The translations under genes and the position numbers were made by a program. DNA of 64,000 bases from contig JAIPBD010000010.1 of assembly GCA_021739765.1 (NCBI GenBank), positions 1 through 64,000 on the forward strand, read 5' to 3'. Numbering within the stretch: position 1 is the stretch's first letter; every line of letters begins with the position of its first letter. Origin of the DNA: Melioribacteraceae bacterium (lineage in GTDB: Bacteria; Bacteroidota; Ignavibacteria; Ignavibacteriales; Melioribacteraceae). The notes beneath the pieces are model-generated. The model saw only the letters and a list, made by a program, of their open reading frames with translations. It had not been told where the DNA came from and searched no databases. Shown piece after piece: positions 6,996 through 16,462 of the stretch.

Positions 6996-9908
6996 ATGAA
7001 CGAAACATTAATGCGCAGATTGTTTGGCGCTGCTGTCTTTTTTACAACACTTTTAATTTACTTATTAACCGTTCAAAGTAACGTTTCATTTTGGGATTGC
7101 GGTGAATTTATCGCTTCCTCATTTTTGTTACAAGTTCCCCATCCTCCGGGAACGCCTTTCTTCTTGCTTGTCGGTCGTCTGTTTTCCATGATTCCCTTCG
7201 GTGATAATGTAGCCTTCAGTGTAAACATGATTTCAGTGTTTTCGAGTGCTTTCACCGCTTTATTCCTTTATCTGGTTGTCGTCAAACTGATCGAAAATTA
7301 CACGAAAGAAGAAGCGCCTACTTTAAGCGGAAGATTTGCGACTCATATAGCCGGTGTAATTGGCGCGCTTTCCCTCGCTTTCGCCGATACGTTCTGGTTT
7401 AATGCTGTTGAAGCCGAAGTTTACGCCTTTGCGACATTTTTTATCGGTGCGGTTACATATTTAATGATGTTATGGAACGAAAAAGCTGATGAAATCGATA
7501 ATGAAAAATATTTGGTGATGATCGCTTATCTCATCGGACTTTCAACCGGTGTGCATTTAATGTCAACTTTGGCGATCGTTCCTATTGTAATGGTCGTAAC
7601 TTTCAGAAAATTTATCTCGGATGAAGCGATATTAAAGAGTACAAGTAAGATTTTTGCGGGACATTTTGCTGTCGGATTGTTGGTCGCAATTCTATTGTGG
7701 TCTCAAGAAACTGATGTTCGTCCACCCAGTTCGGATATTTACAAAGCTTTCGATTCCCGGTTTTTGATGTTCGTTGCTGCGGTAGTCGGTATTTATGCAA
7801 TCGCGGTTTGGAAGAAAATATTTCAGTGGAATTCAATTTACCTTCCGGTTTTGATCGGTGGGGTCGCGTTAATAATTACTTATCCCGGAATGGTAAAATA
7901 TATTCCAAAACTTCTCTATGCGGTTGGTGGAAATAGTTATTTCTTAAACATTTTTGTTGTTCTCGCAATTCTTGGCGCGTTAATTTACTTCGTTCACTGG
8001 GCAAGAATTCATAATAAAAATTCGCAGAGACTTATCGCAAAAACCGTACTGTTTTTAATTCTTGGATATACATCATACTCTATGATTATGATCAGATCAA
8101 ATCAAGATACACCGATCAATTTGAATTCGCCGACCGATATGGAAGGATTGGTGAGTTATTTGAGTCGTGAACAATATGGCGATTTCCCAACATTTAAACG
8201 AAGATATTCGCAAGAACCACAGCATCAAGGAATTTATGAAAATTATTCGAGTGATTTAGATTTCTTCTGGAATTATCAGATGAATCATATGTTTAACCGT
8301 TATGTGATGTGGAATTATGTGGGACGCGTTTCAACAGTTCAAGATTCTGGTGTTGATTGGTCACAACTTTTCGGAATTCCATTCTTGCTCGGACTTTTTG
8401 GCGTCTATTATCATTTTAGGCGGGATTGGAAAATGGGCATTGTCTTTCTGGTGATGTTCGTCTTCCTCGGTTGGCTGACGGCGTTTTACCAGAATCAACA
8501 AAACCCGCAGCCAAGAGAAAGAGATTATTTTTATACAGGAGCATTTTTTGTCTTCTCAATTTGGGTTGGACTCGGCGTTAAAGGTGTGGTTGAATTGTTA
8601 GCAAACCAATTGAAAGAATCGGCGGTTACAAAACCGGCGGTTGCAAGTGTATTGATTTTATCATTCGCGTTTGTTCCAGGCAATATGCTTTTGGAAAATT
8701 TCAACAGAAATGACCGCTCGAGAAATTTTGTTCCTTGGGATTATTCATACAATATGCTGCAAAGTGTTGCGCCAAATGCCGTAATATTTACAAACGGCGA
8801 TAATGATACTTTCCCGCTTTGGTATCTGCAGGATGTTGAAGGGGTTCGTCAGGATGTTAGAATTGCGAATCTAAGTTTGCTAAATACACCTTGGTACATC
8901 AAACAATTAAAAAATACTGAGCCCCACGGCGCGGAAAAAATTAAAATGACTTTGAGTGACGCACAAATCGATCGCATCGGACCGCAACAATGGAACACGA
9001 AAGAGGTTTCAATTCCGGTTACTCCCGAAGCATTTGAGCAGATCGGAATTACAGATACAGCGTTGACCAAAAAGACCGAGATCAGATGGAAAATGCCGCA
9101 CACGGCTCAATTCGGAAATGTTACTGCCGTAAGAACTCAAGATCTTGTTGCTCTTGATCTTATCCGCGCGAATAATTGGGAACGACCGATATATTTCGCG
9201 GTTACTTCTTCAGATCAAGCAAAATTGGGATTGAATGACTATCTGAAAATGGAAGGAATGGCTTTCAGATTAGTTCCGATTAAAAGACCGGGGAATATGG
9301 AATTTGTCGATGCTGAAATAATGAAAAAACAACTCTTCGAAGAACCTGATGGGTATAGTAAAGATTATCAACCCGGGTTCAAGTTTAGAGGATTAAATGA
9401 CCCGACAATATTTTTCGATAACAATCACCAACGATTGGTTGGCAATTATAGAAATTCTTTCTTGAGACTTGCACTTCATTATTTGTTTGAAGCCAAGGAC
9501 TATCCGATGGCTGTCAAAACTCTTGATATGATGGAAACAAAAGTACCTCGATCAATTATCGAAATTGATTATCGTTTGTTGTACGATATTTCAAGTATGT
9601 ACTACACTGCCGGCGCTTTAGAACAGTATGAAGATCTTGCTCGTGAAGTGGAAGTAGAAGCTTTACGGCGAATTGCGGATAATGAAATTTCCAACGGTAA
9701 TTATAATCCTTACCGTATCATTTTGGATATTTATCAAAATCTTGAAGAATATGATAAAGCCATTGACATTTTAGAAAAACTTAAAGTGATTGCTCCAACC
9801 GATAAACAAGTCGATGTTATGTTGGAACGAATGCGCAGATTATCAAAACAAGACGCGAGTGAAGTGCAACAACAAACACTCGATATAGAAAATAATGATG
9901 AAGAATAA
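6996..9908 (+). CDS. DUF2723 polytopic membrane glycosyltransferase-like protein with C-terminal TPR region
   Basis: At 970 residues, the N-terminal half is a multi-pass membrane region with the DUF2723 (PF11028) signature SFWDCGEFIASSF followed by HPPGTPFFLLVGR. This family resembles GT-C protein O-mannosyltransferases (TMEM260-like); the acidic residues in the first loop are the probable catalytic site. A large extracytoplasmic region follows (FTNGDNDTFPLWYLQ at about 598) and the last roughly 150 residues look like TPR helices. A GGGGAAAGA ribosome site precedes the ATG. A lipid-linked sugar donor and a protein or glycan acceptor outside the membrane are likely. The next gene, a GT9 glycosyltransferase, starts 12 bases downstream. 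Confidence 0.88.
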   Translation: MNETLMRRLFGAAVFFTTLLIYLLTVQSNVSFWDCGEFIASSFLLQVPHPPGTPFFLLVGRLFSMIPFGDNVAFSVNMISVFSSAFTALFLYLVVVKLIENYTKEEAPTLSGRFATHIAGVIGALSLAFADTFWFNAVEAEVYAFATFFIGAVTYLMMLWNEKADEIDNEKYLVMIAYLIGLSTGVHLMSTLAIVPIVMVVTFRKFISDEAILKSTSKIFAGHFAVGLLVAILLWSQETDVRPPSSDIYKAFDSRFLMFVAAVVGIYAIAVWKKIFQWNSIYLPVLIGGVALIITYPGMVKYIPKLLYAVGGNSYFLNIFVVLAILGALIYFVHWARIHNKNSQRLIAKTVLFLILGYTSYSMIMIRSNQDTPINLNSPTDMEGLVSYLSREQYGDFPTFKRRYSQEPQHQGIYENYSSDLDFFWNYQMNHMFNRYVMWNYVGRVSTVQDSGVDWSQLFGIPFLLGLFGVYYHFRRDWKMGIVFLVMFVFLGWLTAFYQNQQNPQPRERDYFYTGAFFVFSIWVGLGVKGVVELLANQLKESAVTKPAVASVLILSFAFVPGNMLLENFNRNDRSRNFVPWDYSYNMLQSVAPNAVIFTNGDNDTFPLWYLQDVEGVRQDVRIANLSLLNTPWYIKQLKNTEPHGAEKIKMTLSDAQIDRIGPQQWNTKEVSIPVTPEAFEQIGITDTALTKKTEIRWKMPHTAQFGNVTAVRTQDLVALDLIRANNWERPIYFAVTSSDQAKLGLNDYLKMEGMAFRLVPIKRPGNMEFVDAEIMKKQLFEEPDGYSKDYQPGFKFRGLNDPTIFFDNNHQRLVGNYRNSFLRLALHYLFEAKDYPMAVKTLDMMETKVPRSIIEIDYRLLYDISSMYYTAGALEQYEDLAREVEVEALRRIADNEISNGNYNPYRIILDIYQNLEEYDKAIDILEKLKVIAPTDKQVDVMLERMRRLSKQDASEVQQQTLDIENNDEE

Positions 9909-9920
9909 TAAGAAGTAAAA

Positions 9921-10979
9921 TTGCGAATTTTAATTCTTGCTCTTTCGGGAATCGGTGATGCTTTGATGTTTACACCGGCATCAAAAAAAATAAAAGATTA
10001 TTATCCTGATTCCCGGATTGATGTTTTGGTGATGTTCAAAGGTGTAAAAGATCTCTACGAATCTCTCCCGGAAGTGAATCAAGTATTTTATTTTGATTTT
10101 ATTAACGCGGCTCCGATTAAATCTTTCAAGTACATTTTATCGTTTCGTAAAAAGTACGATCTTACATTTAACGTTTACCCGGCTAACCGGATTGAGTACA
10201 ATGTAATTCAATGGTTAATCGCGGCACCGAAAAGAACGGGTATAAACTACCTTCACCAAAATCTCCGAAATTTTAATTTTCTCTCCAATATCCGAATTGA
10301 TGAATCCAACGATTTACATAATGTAGAAACCAACATAAAATTAGTTGATCGTGTAACTCGAAAAACAACAGATAGTATTCCCGAATTGAGATTTCCGATT
10401 CCGGAAAAAAATCAGCAAAATGCTCAGCAAATACTTAATGGATTTGGAATAAAAGAATCCGATAAAGTTATTGGCTTTCATCCTGGCGGTTCGATACCTA
10501 AAAACCATATAAATAAAAGATGGTCGCCAGAAAAATATGCGGAACTTGCAAAATATTTAATCGAGAAAAAATCTTTTAAGGTATGCGTTTTCGGTGGACC
10601 GGACGAAAGTGATTTGAAAAGTGAAATCATAAAACGCACCGGTTCGGAATATTGTTACGCCATTGATACAAAATCACTTGTTGATACGGCAGCTGTTATG
10701 CGGAGATGTGATTTATTCGTTTCTAATGATTCAAGCTTGATGCATGTCGCCGCCGCTCTTCAATTAAAAACGGTCGCGATCGAAGGTCCGCTAAATATAA
10801 ATTTTACAAGACCCTGGAAAACTGAGCACAAAATTGTTTCCTTAAATCTGGAATGTTCTCCATGTTTTTATTACTCACCGAAACATCTTACATGTTATCG
10901 AGATGACGTTAAGTTCAAATGTATGAAGGAAATTTCGGTTGAAATGGTAAAAAATAAGTTTGATGAAATAAATTCTTAA
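9921..10979 (+). CDS. glycosyltransferase family 9 (heptosyltransferase-like)
   Basis: The protein begins RILILALSGIGDALMFTPA, the typical GT9 N-terminus, so the TTG at 9921 is clearly the start; no nearby ATG would keep this motif. Further family blocks are FHPGGSIPKNHINKRWSPEKYAEL (in two parts, about 189-213), VFGGPDE and FVSNDSSLMHVAAAL (about 268-282). Such enzymes add heptose or related sugars to lipopolysaccharide inner core in the cytoplasm. It follows the DUF2723 gene by 12 bases and is probably in the same transcript. Its end overlaps the convergent ATPase gene by four bases. Confidence 0.9.
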   Translation: MRILILALSGIGDALMFTPASKKIKDYYPDSRIDVLVMFKGVKDLYESLPEVNQVFYFDFINAAPIKSFKYILSFRKKYDLTFNVYPANRIEYNVIQWLIAAPKRTGINYLHQNLRNFNFLSNIRIDESNDLHNVETNIKLVDRVTRKTTDSIPELRFPIPEKNQQNAQQILNGFGIKESDKVIGFHPGGSIPKNHINKRWSPEKYAELAKYLIEKKSFKVCVFGGPDESDLKSEIIKRTGSEYCYAIDTKSLVDTAAVMRRCDLFVSNDSSLMHVAAALQLKTVAIEGPLNINFTRPWKTEHKIVSLNLECSPCFYYSPKHLTCYRDDVKFKCMKEISVEMVKNKFDEINS

Positions 10980-12223
10980 CTCAGCAGCCACTCAGTTATT
11001 GGAATTACTTCAATGTCATTTTCTTCAAATTTCTGCTCTAAAGTAATTATCAAACCCTCATTCAAATGAAATCTTTTCATCGCTTCTTTAATACCCCCAA
11101 ATTCTCTTTTTTTATTCGAATCACTTAATTCCGCACACACCTGGATACATTTGATTATTTGATTTTTTTTCTTAATTAAAAAGTCACATTCGAATTTGGC
11201 TTTGTGATAATATATTTCGAATTCTTTTCTTTTCAATTCATGAAACACGCAATTTTCAAGAAGTCGACCGGTATCGTCACTTAGTGAGAATGAAATGTTT
11301 TCTGATAATCCATTATCTACAGAGTAAGCTTTTTTTAAACTCGTTGAATTAACCGACTCAGTAAAAGCTTCCATTGAAAAAATTATGTAAGTATCTTCTA
11401 TGTGATCAGTAAAATTGGAGAGATTTTCTCTGCTTATCTTAATTCCCCGCGATTTTAACTCATTGTAAATCTTATTTAATGAATATACTTTTGATGTATT
11501 CGCAAGTAATTTATTAATTAAATATTTGAGAGCTGTTACATTGGAAATATTAAATCTTTCTATTAAATCTCTATACATCATTACATCGAGATAGGATTGC
11601 AATGTTTTCTGTCGAATATTTTCGGACATTTCAATTGTTTCTGGAAAGCCCCCGTTGTGCAAGTATTCTCTAAATTCTTTTCTTATCCTAGATTTCCCGA
11701 TTGTTGAATTTAGATCAATCTCAATTGTCCTAAAATTTAAGTATTCCTCAAATGAGAGTGGAAAAACGTCGAAATTTATTGATCTTCCTCTCAAATTTGT
11801 TGCAATTTCTCGACTCAATAACTTAGCCGAGGAACCAGTTATCAAAATATTTTTTGATATGGTGTCGTATATTCTCCTTACAAATTTTTGCCATCCCTCT
11901 ATTTCTTGTATTTCATCAAAGAAAAAATAAATATCCTTCCAATTTTTATCGGGGAATAGCTCGAAATATGCCTCAATAATTGTATTTAATTCTTCCCCAG
12001 AGGTTTTTATTCTTTCATCTTCAAAATTAATGTAGATAATATTAGTTTTATCCGCGATATTTTCCATCAACTGAAACAGCAGATACGTCTTTCCGGCACG
12101 TCTTGGACCGGTCAAGGTTATGATTTTTTCTGAATCCAGAGGAATATTGTGCTTTCGATTTTTATGTTTTGGGATTCCACTTTTATAAAAATCTGCCAGG
12201 ACGGTTTTAAATATTTCTTTCAT
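10976..12223 (-). CDS. AAA_14 / DUF4143 family ATPase
   Basis: About 415 residues. The N-terminal AAA_14 domain has Walker A GPRRAGKT (about 39-46), Walker B FFFDEIQEIEGW and sensor-like ILITGSSAKLLS; the C-terminal part matches DUF4143, which is restriction-endonuclease-like (FECDFLI near 349-355 may hold the acidic residues). Genes of this family are widespread and often behave as mobile or selfish accessory genes, but their role is not settled. The in-frame TTG at 12232 would add three residues; the ATG at 12223 is preferred. Upstream lies a duplicated operator-like element (12231-12326), so autoregulation is possible. Confidence 0.88.
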   Translation of the reverse strand: MKEIFKTVLADFYKSGIPKHKNRKHNIPLDSEKIITLTGPRRAGKTYLLFQLMENIADKTNIIYINFEDERIKTSGEELNTIIEAYFELFPDKNWKDIYFFFDEIQEIEGWQKFVRRIYDTISKNILITGSSAKLLSREIATNLRGRSINFDVFPLSFEEYLNFRTIEIDLNSTIGKSRIRKEFREYLHNGGFPETIEMSENIRQKTLQSYLDVMMYRDLIERFNISNVTALKYLINKLLANTSKVYSLNKIYNELKSRGIKISRENLSNFTDHIEDTYIIFSMEAFTESVNSTSLKKAYSVDNGLSENISFSLSDDTGRLLENCVFHELKRKEFEIYYHKAKFECDFLIKKKNQIIKCIQVCAELSDSNKKREFGGIKEAMKRFHLNEGLIITLEQKFEENDIEVIPITEWLLS

Positions 12224-12230
12224 TTTATCC

Positions 12231-12326
12231 AACTTGTCATATTTAAGGGCAAATAAATATAAAATTTGTCTTTACAAAAGGCAAGTTGAGTAATTATTTG
12301 TCTGCACAGAAGACAAGTTGGTAATT
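12231..12326 (-). promoter_or_regulatory. repeated operator-like elements upstream of the AAA_14 ATPase
   Basis: Two near-identical 30-31-base direct repeats lie at 12265-12295 and 12297-12326, spaced 32 bases apart. Each contains an inverted pair: TTGTCT at one side and AGACAA (AGGCAA in the first) at the other. A third half-site, AACTTGTC, stands at 12231-12238 just before the ATPase start codon and is the inverse of GGCAAGTT (12280-12287) and GACAAGTT (12312-12319). The arrangement suggests cooperative binding of a dimeric regulator, perhaps the ATPase itself. No clear -35/-10 pair was identified. Confidence 0.55.
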
Positions 12327-12343
12327 CTTTTGTAAAATCTTGA

Positions 12344-12874
12344 TTATTTTTTTAACGAAGTGATAATAAAATCCGAGCAAGCCTCCAAATCGTCAAAATA
12401 ATTTATTAAACCCGTTTGCCTTTTTTCAACAATCATTCTTTCATCCATGATTGAAATCAAATTTCCCCAAATATTACCATAAACCGCGATAGGTTTAATC
12501 GGGATAATTCGTTTGTTCATAAATTCCCAAATTGCCGAAAGTTCAAGAAGTGTGCCTGTTCCGCCAGCCAAAACAACAAATGCGTCTGCAATTTCAATCA
12601 ACTTGGAAATTCTTTCAAAAAGTGTATCGGTGTAAATAACTTTTGTTAAGTGTTCGCTTACTTTGGCCGAAAAGTGAGGTACCGTAATTCCAAAAGCTTC
12701 GGTTTTATTTTCCTTCGCGGCTTTAGCGGTCGCGTCCATTACACCTTGATAACCACCATTACAAATATTAAAACCGTTAGAACATAAAATTAAGGCGATA
12801 TTGTAAGCGTCTTCATATTCTTTTTCACCAGGCACAGGTAATGAGCTTCCGAAAATAGTGACAGTTTTGCTCAT
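12344..12874 (-). CDS. LOG family Rossmann-fold protein (TIGR00730-like)
   Basis: The 176-residue protein has the LOG fold: an N-terminal VTIFGSSLPVPGE, then GFNICNGGYQGVMDATAKAA and LAGGTGTLLELSAIWEF, where GGxGT and the following Glu form the nucleotide-binding active site. LOG proteins hydrolyse nucleoside 5'-monophosphates to base and ribose phosphate. The first Pro of the usual PGGxGT is Ala here. The ATG directly follows the TAG of the upstream YjbQ gene, so translation is probably coupled. A second, more typical LOG gene lies at 53085. Confidence 0.85.
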   Translation of the reverse strand: MSKTVTIFGSSLPVPGEKEYEDAYNIALILCSNGFNICNGGYQGVMDATAKAAKENKTEAFGITVPHFSAKVSEHLTKVIYTDTLFERISKLIEIADAFVVLAGGTGTLLELSAIWEFMNKRIIPIKPIAVYGNIWGNLISIMDERMIVEKRQTGLINYFDDLEACSDFIITSLKK

Positions 12875-13294
12875 CTATTCGCCGATTACTTGCACAATAA
12901 CTTTCCGTTGTCTCGGTCGATTATCAAAATCAATAAAGATTATTTGCTGCCAAGTACCAAGAATCATTTCACCATGTTTAAATGGAACAGTCAGGGATGC
13001 TCCTTGCAAGGCGGCTCTGATATGCGAATGACCGTTTTCGTCGTGCCATGTATCGTTGTGGAAATACTGAACATTTGCCGGTGCGAGTTTTTCAAAAAAT
13101 GCGGGATAATCTTTTTGCAATCCAGGTTCAAATTCGATGGTCGTAATACCAACGGTTGCTCCGGGACCAAAAACCAGAATATTCCCTTCACGGGTTTGAG
13201 ATTGGCGTAAAATTTTAAATACATCGGCAGTAATATCAATAATATCGGTATTGCCATTTGTACTTAGCGTAAAGTCGGATGTAAATATTTTCAT
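12875..13294 (-). CDS. YjbQ / UPF0047 family protein
   Basis: This 139-residue protein matches the UPF0047 family: ILVFGPGATVGITTIEFEPGL, HNDTWHDENGHSHIRAALQG and EMILGTWQQIIFIDFD (shown in parts) are its conserved blocks, with His residues forming a phosphate or metal site. E. coli YjbQ has a secondary thiamine-phosphate synthase activity, but the main role is unknown. It is the first gene of a two-gene unit with the LOG protein and diverges from the ornithine aminotransferase gene; the promoters of both lie in the 140-base gap 13295-13434. Confidence 0.88.
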   Translation of the reverse strand: MKIFTSDFTLSTNGNTDIIDITADVFKILRQSQTREGNILVFGPGATVGITTIEFEPGLQKDYPAFFEKLAPANVQYFHNDTWHDENGHSHIRAALQGASLTVPFKHGEMILGTWQQIIFIDFDNRPRQRKVIVQVIGE

Positions 13295-13434
13295 TGGAAA
13301 TTACACGTTAAATTGTTTCTTTTGTTATGTAAAGCTATAACATTTCATTTATTCCACCAAATTTTCCGGATTCAGATTCGGAACTCAATTTCGGATTGGA
13401 TAATTTGGTAAATCTAAAAAATAGGAGAATGTAG

Positions 13435-14652
13435 ATGAACACTCGTGAATTTATTGAAATTGAGGAAAAATATGGAGCACACAATTATCATCCTCTTGAT
13501 GTGGTAATTGACAGAGCAGAAGGAGTATGGGTTTATGATGTTGATGGGAAAAAATATTTGGATTGCCTGGCCGCTTACTCGGCGGTTAACCAGGGCCATT
13601 GTCATCCGGCAATAATAAAAGCTTTAAAGGATCAAGCTGATAAAGTAACGCTTACGTCAAGAGCCTTCAGAAATAGCCAATTGCCGATGCTTTATAAAGA
13701 ACTCTCTGAAATGACCGGTTACCCGAAAGTTTTGCCCATGAACTCTGGGGCTGAAGCTGTGGAAACCGCAATTAAAGCCGCAAGGAAATGGGGCTATAAA
13801 ATTAAAGGTGTTGACGAAAACAAAGCTGAGATTATTGTTTGTACAAATAATTTTGCCGGCCGAACCGTAACAATAGTCGGGTTTTCAACAGAGGAGCAGT
13901 ATAAAGATGGATTCGGTCCATTTAGTCCCGGGTTTAAAATTGTTGAATACGGAAATGCCCAAGATTTAGAGAGTGCTATTACACCAAACACCGTCGCTTT
14001 TATGGTTGAACCAATTCAAGGTGAAGGCGGAGTTGTAGTTCCACCCGAGGGATATTTGAAAAAAGCATTTGAGATATGTGAAAAGAATAATGTGTTGTTT
14101 ATTGCGGACGAGATTCAATCGGGTCTCGGACGAAGCGGAAAACTATTTGCGTTTGATTACGAAGGAATAAAGCCTCACGCGGTAACGATCGGAAAAGCGC
14201 TTTCCGGCGGTGCATATCCTGTTTCTGCTTTCCTATCTAACGAAGAGGTTATGTCGGTTTTTAATCCGGGCGATCACGGCTCAACATTCGGCGGAAACCC
14301 GCTTGGAGCATCGGTTGCAAGAGCGGCGCTAAAGGTTTTGGTTGATGAAAATCTGATTGAAAAATCATTTGAACTTGGTAATTATTTTAGAGAAAAATTA
14401 AAAGCGGTAGGTTCGCCTCATGTTAAAGAAATCCGTGGTAAAGGATTGTTTATCGGAGTTGAATTGCATCAATCAGCAGGTGGAGCTCGAAGATTCTGTG
14501 AAGCGTTAAAAGACCGGGGAATATTGTGTAAAGAAACACACGATAATGTAATTCGGTTTGCTCCTCCATTGGTCATCAAAAAAGAAGAAATTGATTGGGC
14601 GATGGAATCAATTCACGAAGTACTTTTGATGGATGTAAAAGTAGAAGCATAG
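13435..14652 (+). CDS. rocD: ornithine--oxo-acid aminotransferase
   Basis: At 405 residues this is a full-length class III PLP aminotransferase. It shows MNSGAEAVETAIKAARKWGY (about 102-121), VEPIQGEGGVVVP (about 191-203), ADEIQSGLGRSGKLFA and the PLP lysine K254 in TIGKALSGGAYP. The N-terminal EKYGAHNYHPLDVV is typical of ornithine aminotransferases, which convert ornithine and 2-oxoglutarate into glutamate semialdehyde and glutamate for arginine or proline metabolism. A GGAG ribosome site lies 8 bases before the ATG, and a strong terminator follows, so it is probably transcribed alone. Confidence 0.93.
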   Translation: MNTREFIEIEEKYGAHNYHPLDVVIDRAEGVWVYDVDGKKYLDCLAAYSAVNQGHCHPAIIKALKDQADKVTLTSRAFRNSQLPMLYKELSEMTGYPKVLPMNSGAEAVETAIKAARKWGYKIKGVDENKAEIIVCTNNFAGRTVTIVGFSTEEQYKDGFGPFSPGFKIVEYGNAQDLESAITPNTVAFMVEPIQGEGGVVVPPEGYLKKAFEICEKNNVLFIADEIQSGLGRSGKLFAFDYEGIKPHAVTIGKALSGGAYPVSAFLSNEEVMSVFNPGDHGSTFGGNPLGASVARAALKVLVDENLIEKSFELGNYFREKLKAVGSPHVKEIRGKGLFIGVELHQSAGGARRFCEALKDRGILCKETHDNVIRFAPPLVIKKEEIDWAMESIHEVLLMDVKVEA

Positions 14653-14676
14653 CGAAACTTAAAAGGAACTATTTAA

Positions 14677-14721
14677 TCCCGTAATTCTCAATCTACGTTG
14701 TGGAATTACGGGACTTTTTTT
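14677..14721 (+). terminator. rho-independent terminator after rocD
   Basis: An 11-bp perfect stem (TCCCGTAATTC at 14677-14687 with GAATTACGGGA at 14703-14713), a 15-base loop and a run of T to 14721. It lies 24 bases beyond the aminotransferase stop and may also serve the convergent GNAT-nitrilase gene. Confidence 0.9.
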
Positions 14722-14730
14722 GTTATAATT

Positions 14731-16257
14731 TTACTTTTTCCTCAGCTCGAACAAATCTTTTCGCCTATCACGCAAGTTTCTTACACTGCCGTAACGGTGT
14801 AATTCTCTCAATAAATCAATATCAACATCGGCGATTAAAATCATTTCCGTGTTGGGAGTGGCTTCCGCTTTAATTCCGTTGGTCGGGAACGAAAAATCGC
14901 AAGGAGTAAATACCATCGATTGCGCAAACTGAATATCCATATTGTGAACATTAGGTAAGTTACCGACACTTCCGGCGATGGCCACGTAACATTCATTTTC
15001 GATTGCCCTTGCTTGTGAACAATGCCGAACACGGGAATAACCATTTTGAGTATCGGTTAGAAACGGGACAAAAAGTATATCCATTCCTTCATCAGAAAGT
15101 AAACGTCCTAATTCCGGGAATTCGGTATCATAACAAATCAAAACACCTATTTTACCGCAATCCGTATCGAAAGTTTTAAGCTGATTACCGCCCTGCATTC
15201 CCCACACTTTTGATTCATCGGGTGTAATGTGCAATTTCTCAAAATAATCGGTAGTTCCATCTCGTTTACAAACATAACCAACATTAAACAGATCATTTCC
15301 TCGCACTAAAGGCATACTTCCGGTGATGATATTGATATTGTAAGAAATTGAGAGTTCTGAGAATTTCTTCACGATTTCTTCAGTGTGCTTTGCTAATTCT
15401 CTTATGGCTTCCGATTCAGTTAGATGATTATTATCTGCCATCAACGGCGCGTTAAAAAATTCCGGGAAAAGGGCAAAGTCCGATCGATAACCTGAAACAG
15501 CATCGACAAAATATTCGGCCTGTTGGAGCAATTCCGCCAGGTTTTTATAAGGCCTCATTTGCCATTGAATCAACCCTAATCGAACAACTCTTTTTTTGAT
15601 TGATGCTTTGTTTGAAGGGGCCTCGTAGTAAATATTATCCCATCTCAGTAAGACCGCAAATTCATTAGAAGAAATATCTCCTTCCAGGTAGTTATGCAAT
15701 ATTTTTGAAGGACGGAAATCATTGGAGATTTGAAAATTGAGAACAGGATCATGAATCTCTCTGGTTCTCACTTTTTCAATATATTCTTTGGGAGTCAGCT
15801 TATCGGCAAATTTATGATAGTTCGGAATCCTACCGCCAAATGCAATACCCTTTAAATTCAACTTTTCACAAAGCTCTTTTCGATAGTCGTATAACCGCCT
15901 TCCGAGTCTCAAACCCCTATATTCCGGTTTAATAAACACGTCAATTCCATAAAGCGTATCGCCGTAATTTGTATGGGAATCGAATGTATAATTCGCGGTA
16001 ATATCTTTATAAGTATGATTTTCCGGAAAGGTCGCGTAATCGATAATGATTGAAAGCGCACAGCCCGCGATTTGTCCGTTGACTTTTATTACGACTTGTC
16101 CCTCGGGAAATTTATTGAGAAGTGATTCAATCTGATTTTCTCGCCAATATGCTGAAGGCATCGAACTATACGATTTGATCATTGCTTCCTTTAATTCCAA
16201 GTAGTCTTCTAAACCCAGATACTCAAGATCGATGTTTTGAATTTCATCCCTATTCAT
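14731..16257 (-). CDS. bifunctional GNAT acetyltransferase / carbon-nitrogen hydrolase
   Basis: This 508-residue fusion has an N-terminal GNAT domain (about 15-170) with the acetyl-CoA loop EYRGLRLGRRLYDYR at about 112-126, then a nitrilase-superfamily domain (about 225-500). The full catalytic triad is visible: E266 in FPEFF, K341 in FEKLH and C375 in LICYDTEFPE. The first domain should acetylate an amine and the second should hydrolyse an amide or nitrile. The same domain order is known in other Bacteroidota, where the substrate is undetermined. It stands alone between two unrelated genes and ends close to the rocD terminator. Confidence 0.9.
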   Translation of the reverse strand: MNRDEIQNIDLEYLGLEDYLELKEAMIKSYSSMPSAYWRENQIESLLNKFPEGQVVIKVNGQIAGCALSIIIDYATFPENHTYKDITANYTFDSHTNYGDTLYGIDVFIKPEYRGLRLGRRLYDYRKELCEKLNLKGIAFGGRIPNYHKFADKLTPKEYIEKVRTREIHDPVLNFQISNDFRPSKILHNYLEGDISSNEFAVLLRWDNIYYEAPSNKASIKKRVVRLGLIQWQMRPYKNLAELLQQAEYFVDAVSGYRSDFALFPEFFNAPLMADNNHLTESEAIRELAKHTEEIVKKFSELSISYNINIITGSMPLVRGNDLFNVGYVCKRDGTTDYFEKLHITPDESKVWGMQGGNQLKTFDTDCGKIGVLICYDTEFPELGRLLSDEGMDILFVPFLTDTQNGYSRVRHCSQARAIENECYVAIAGSVGNLPNVHNMDIQFAQSMVFTPCDFSFPTNGIKAEATPNTEMILIADVDIDLLRELHRYGSVRNLRDRRKDLFELRKK

Positions 16258-16462
16258 TTGTATTAAAACTCACTTAAAATAAAAAATAACAGACAGAAAT
16301 TTGGCTCGAATTAATTTGGAATAATTCGAGATTTTTGATTAATCGAACACACACTATTCTACAAAAAAATAGCATCTAATATCCAGTTTTTAATGAACAT
16401 TTTCGTTCTTATCTTTACTCGGAAATTATAAGTATTGAAAATACTAATCATACGGAGGAAAA

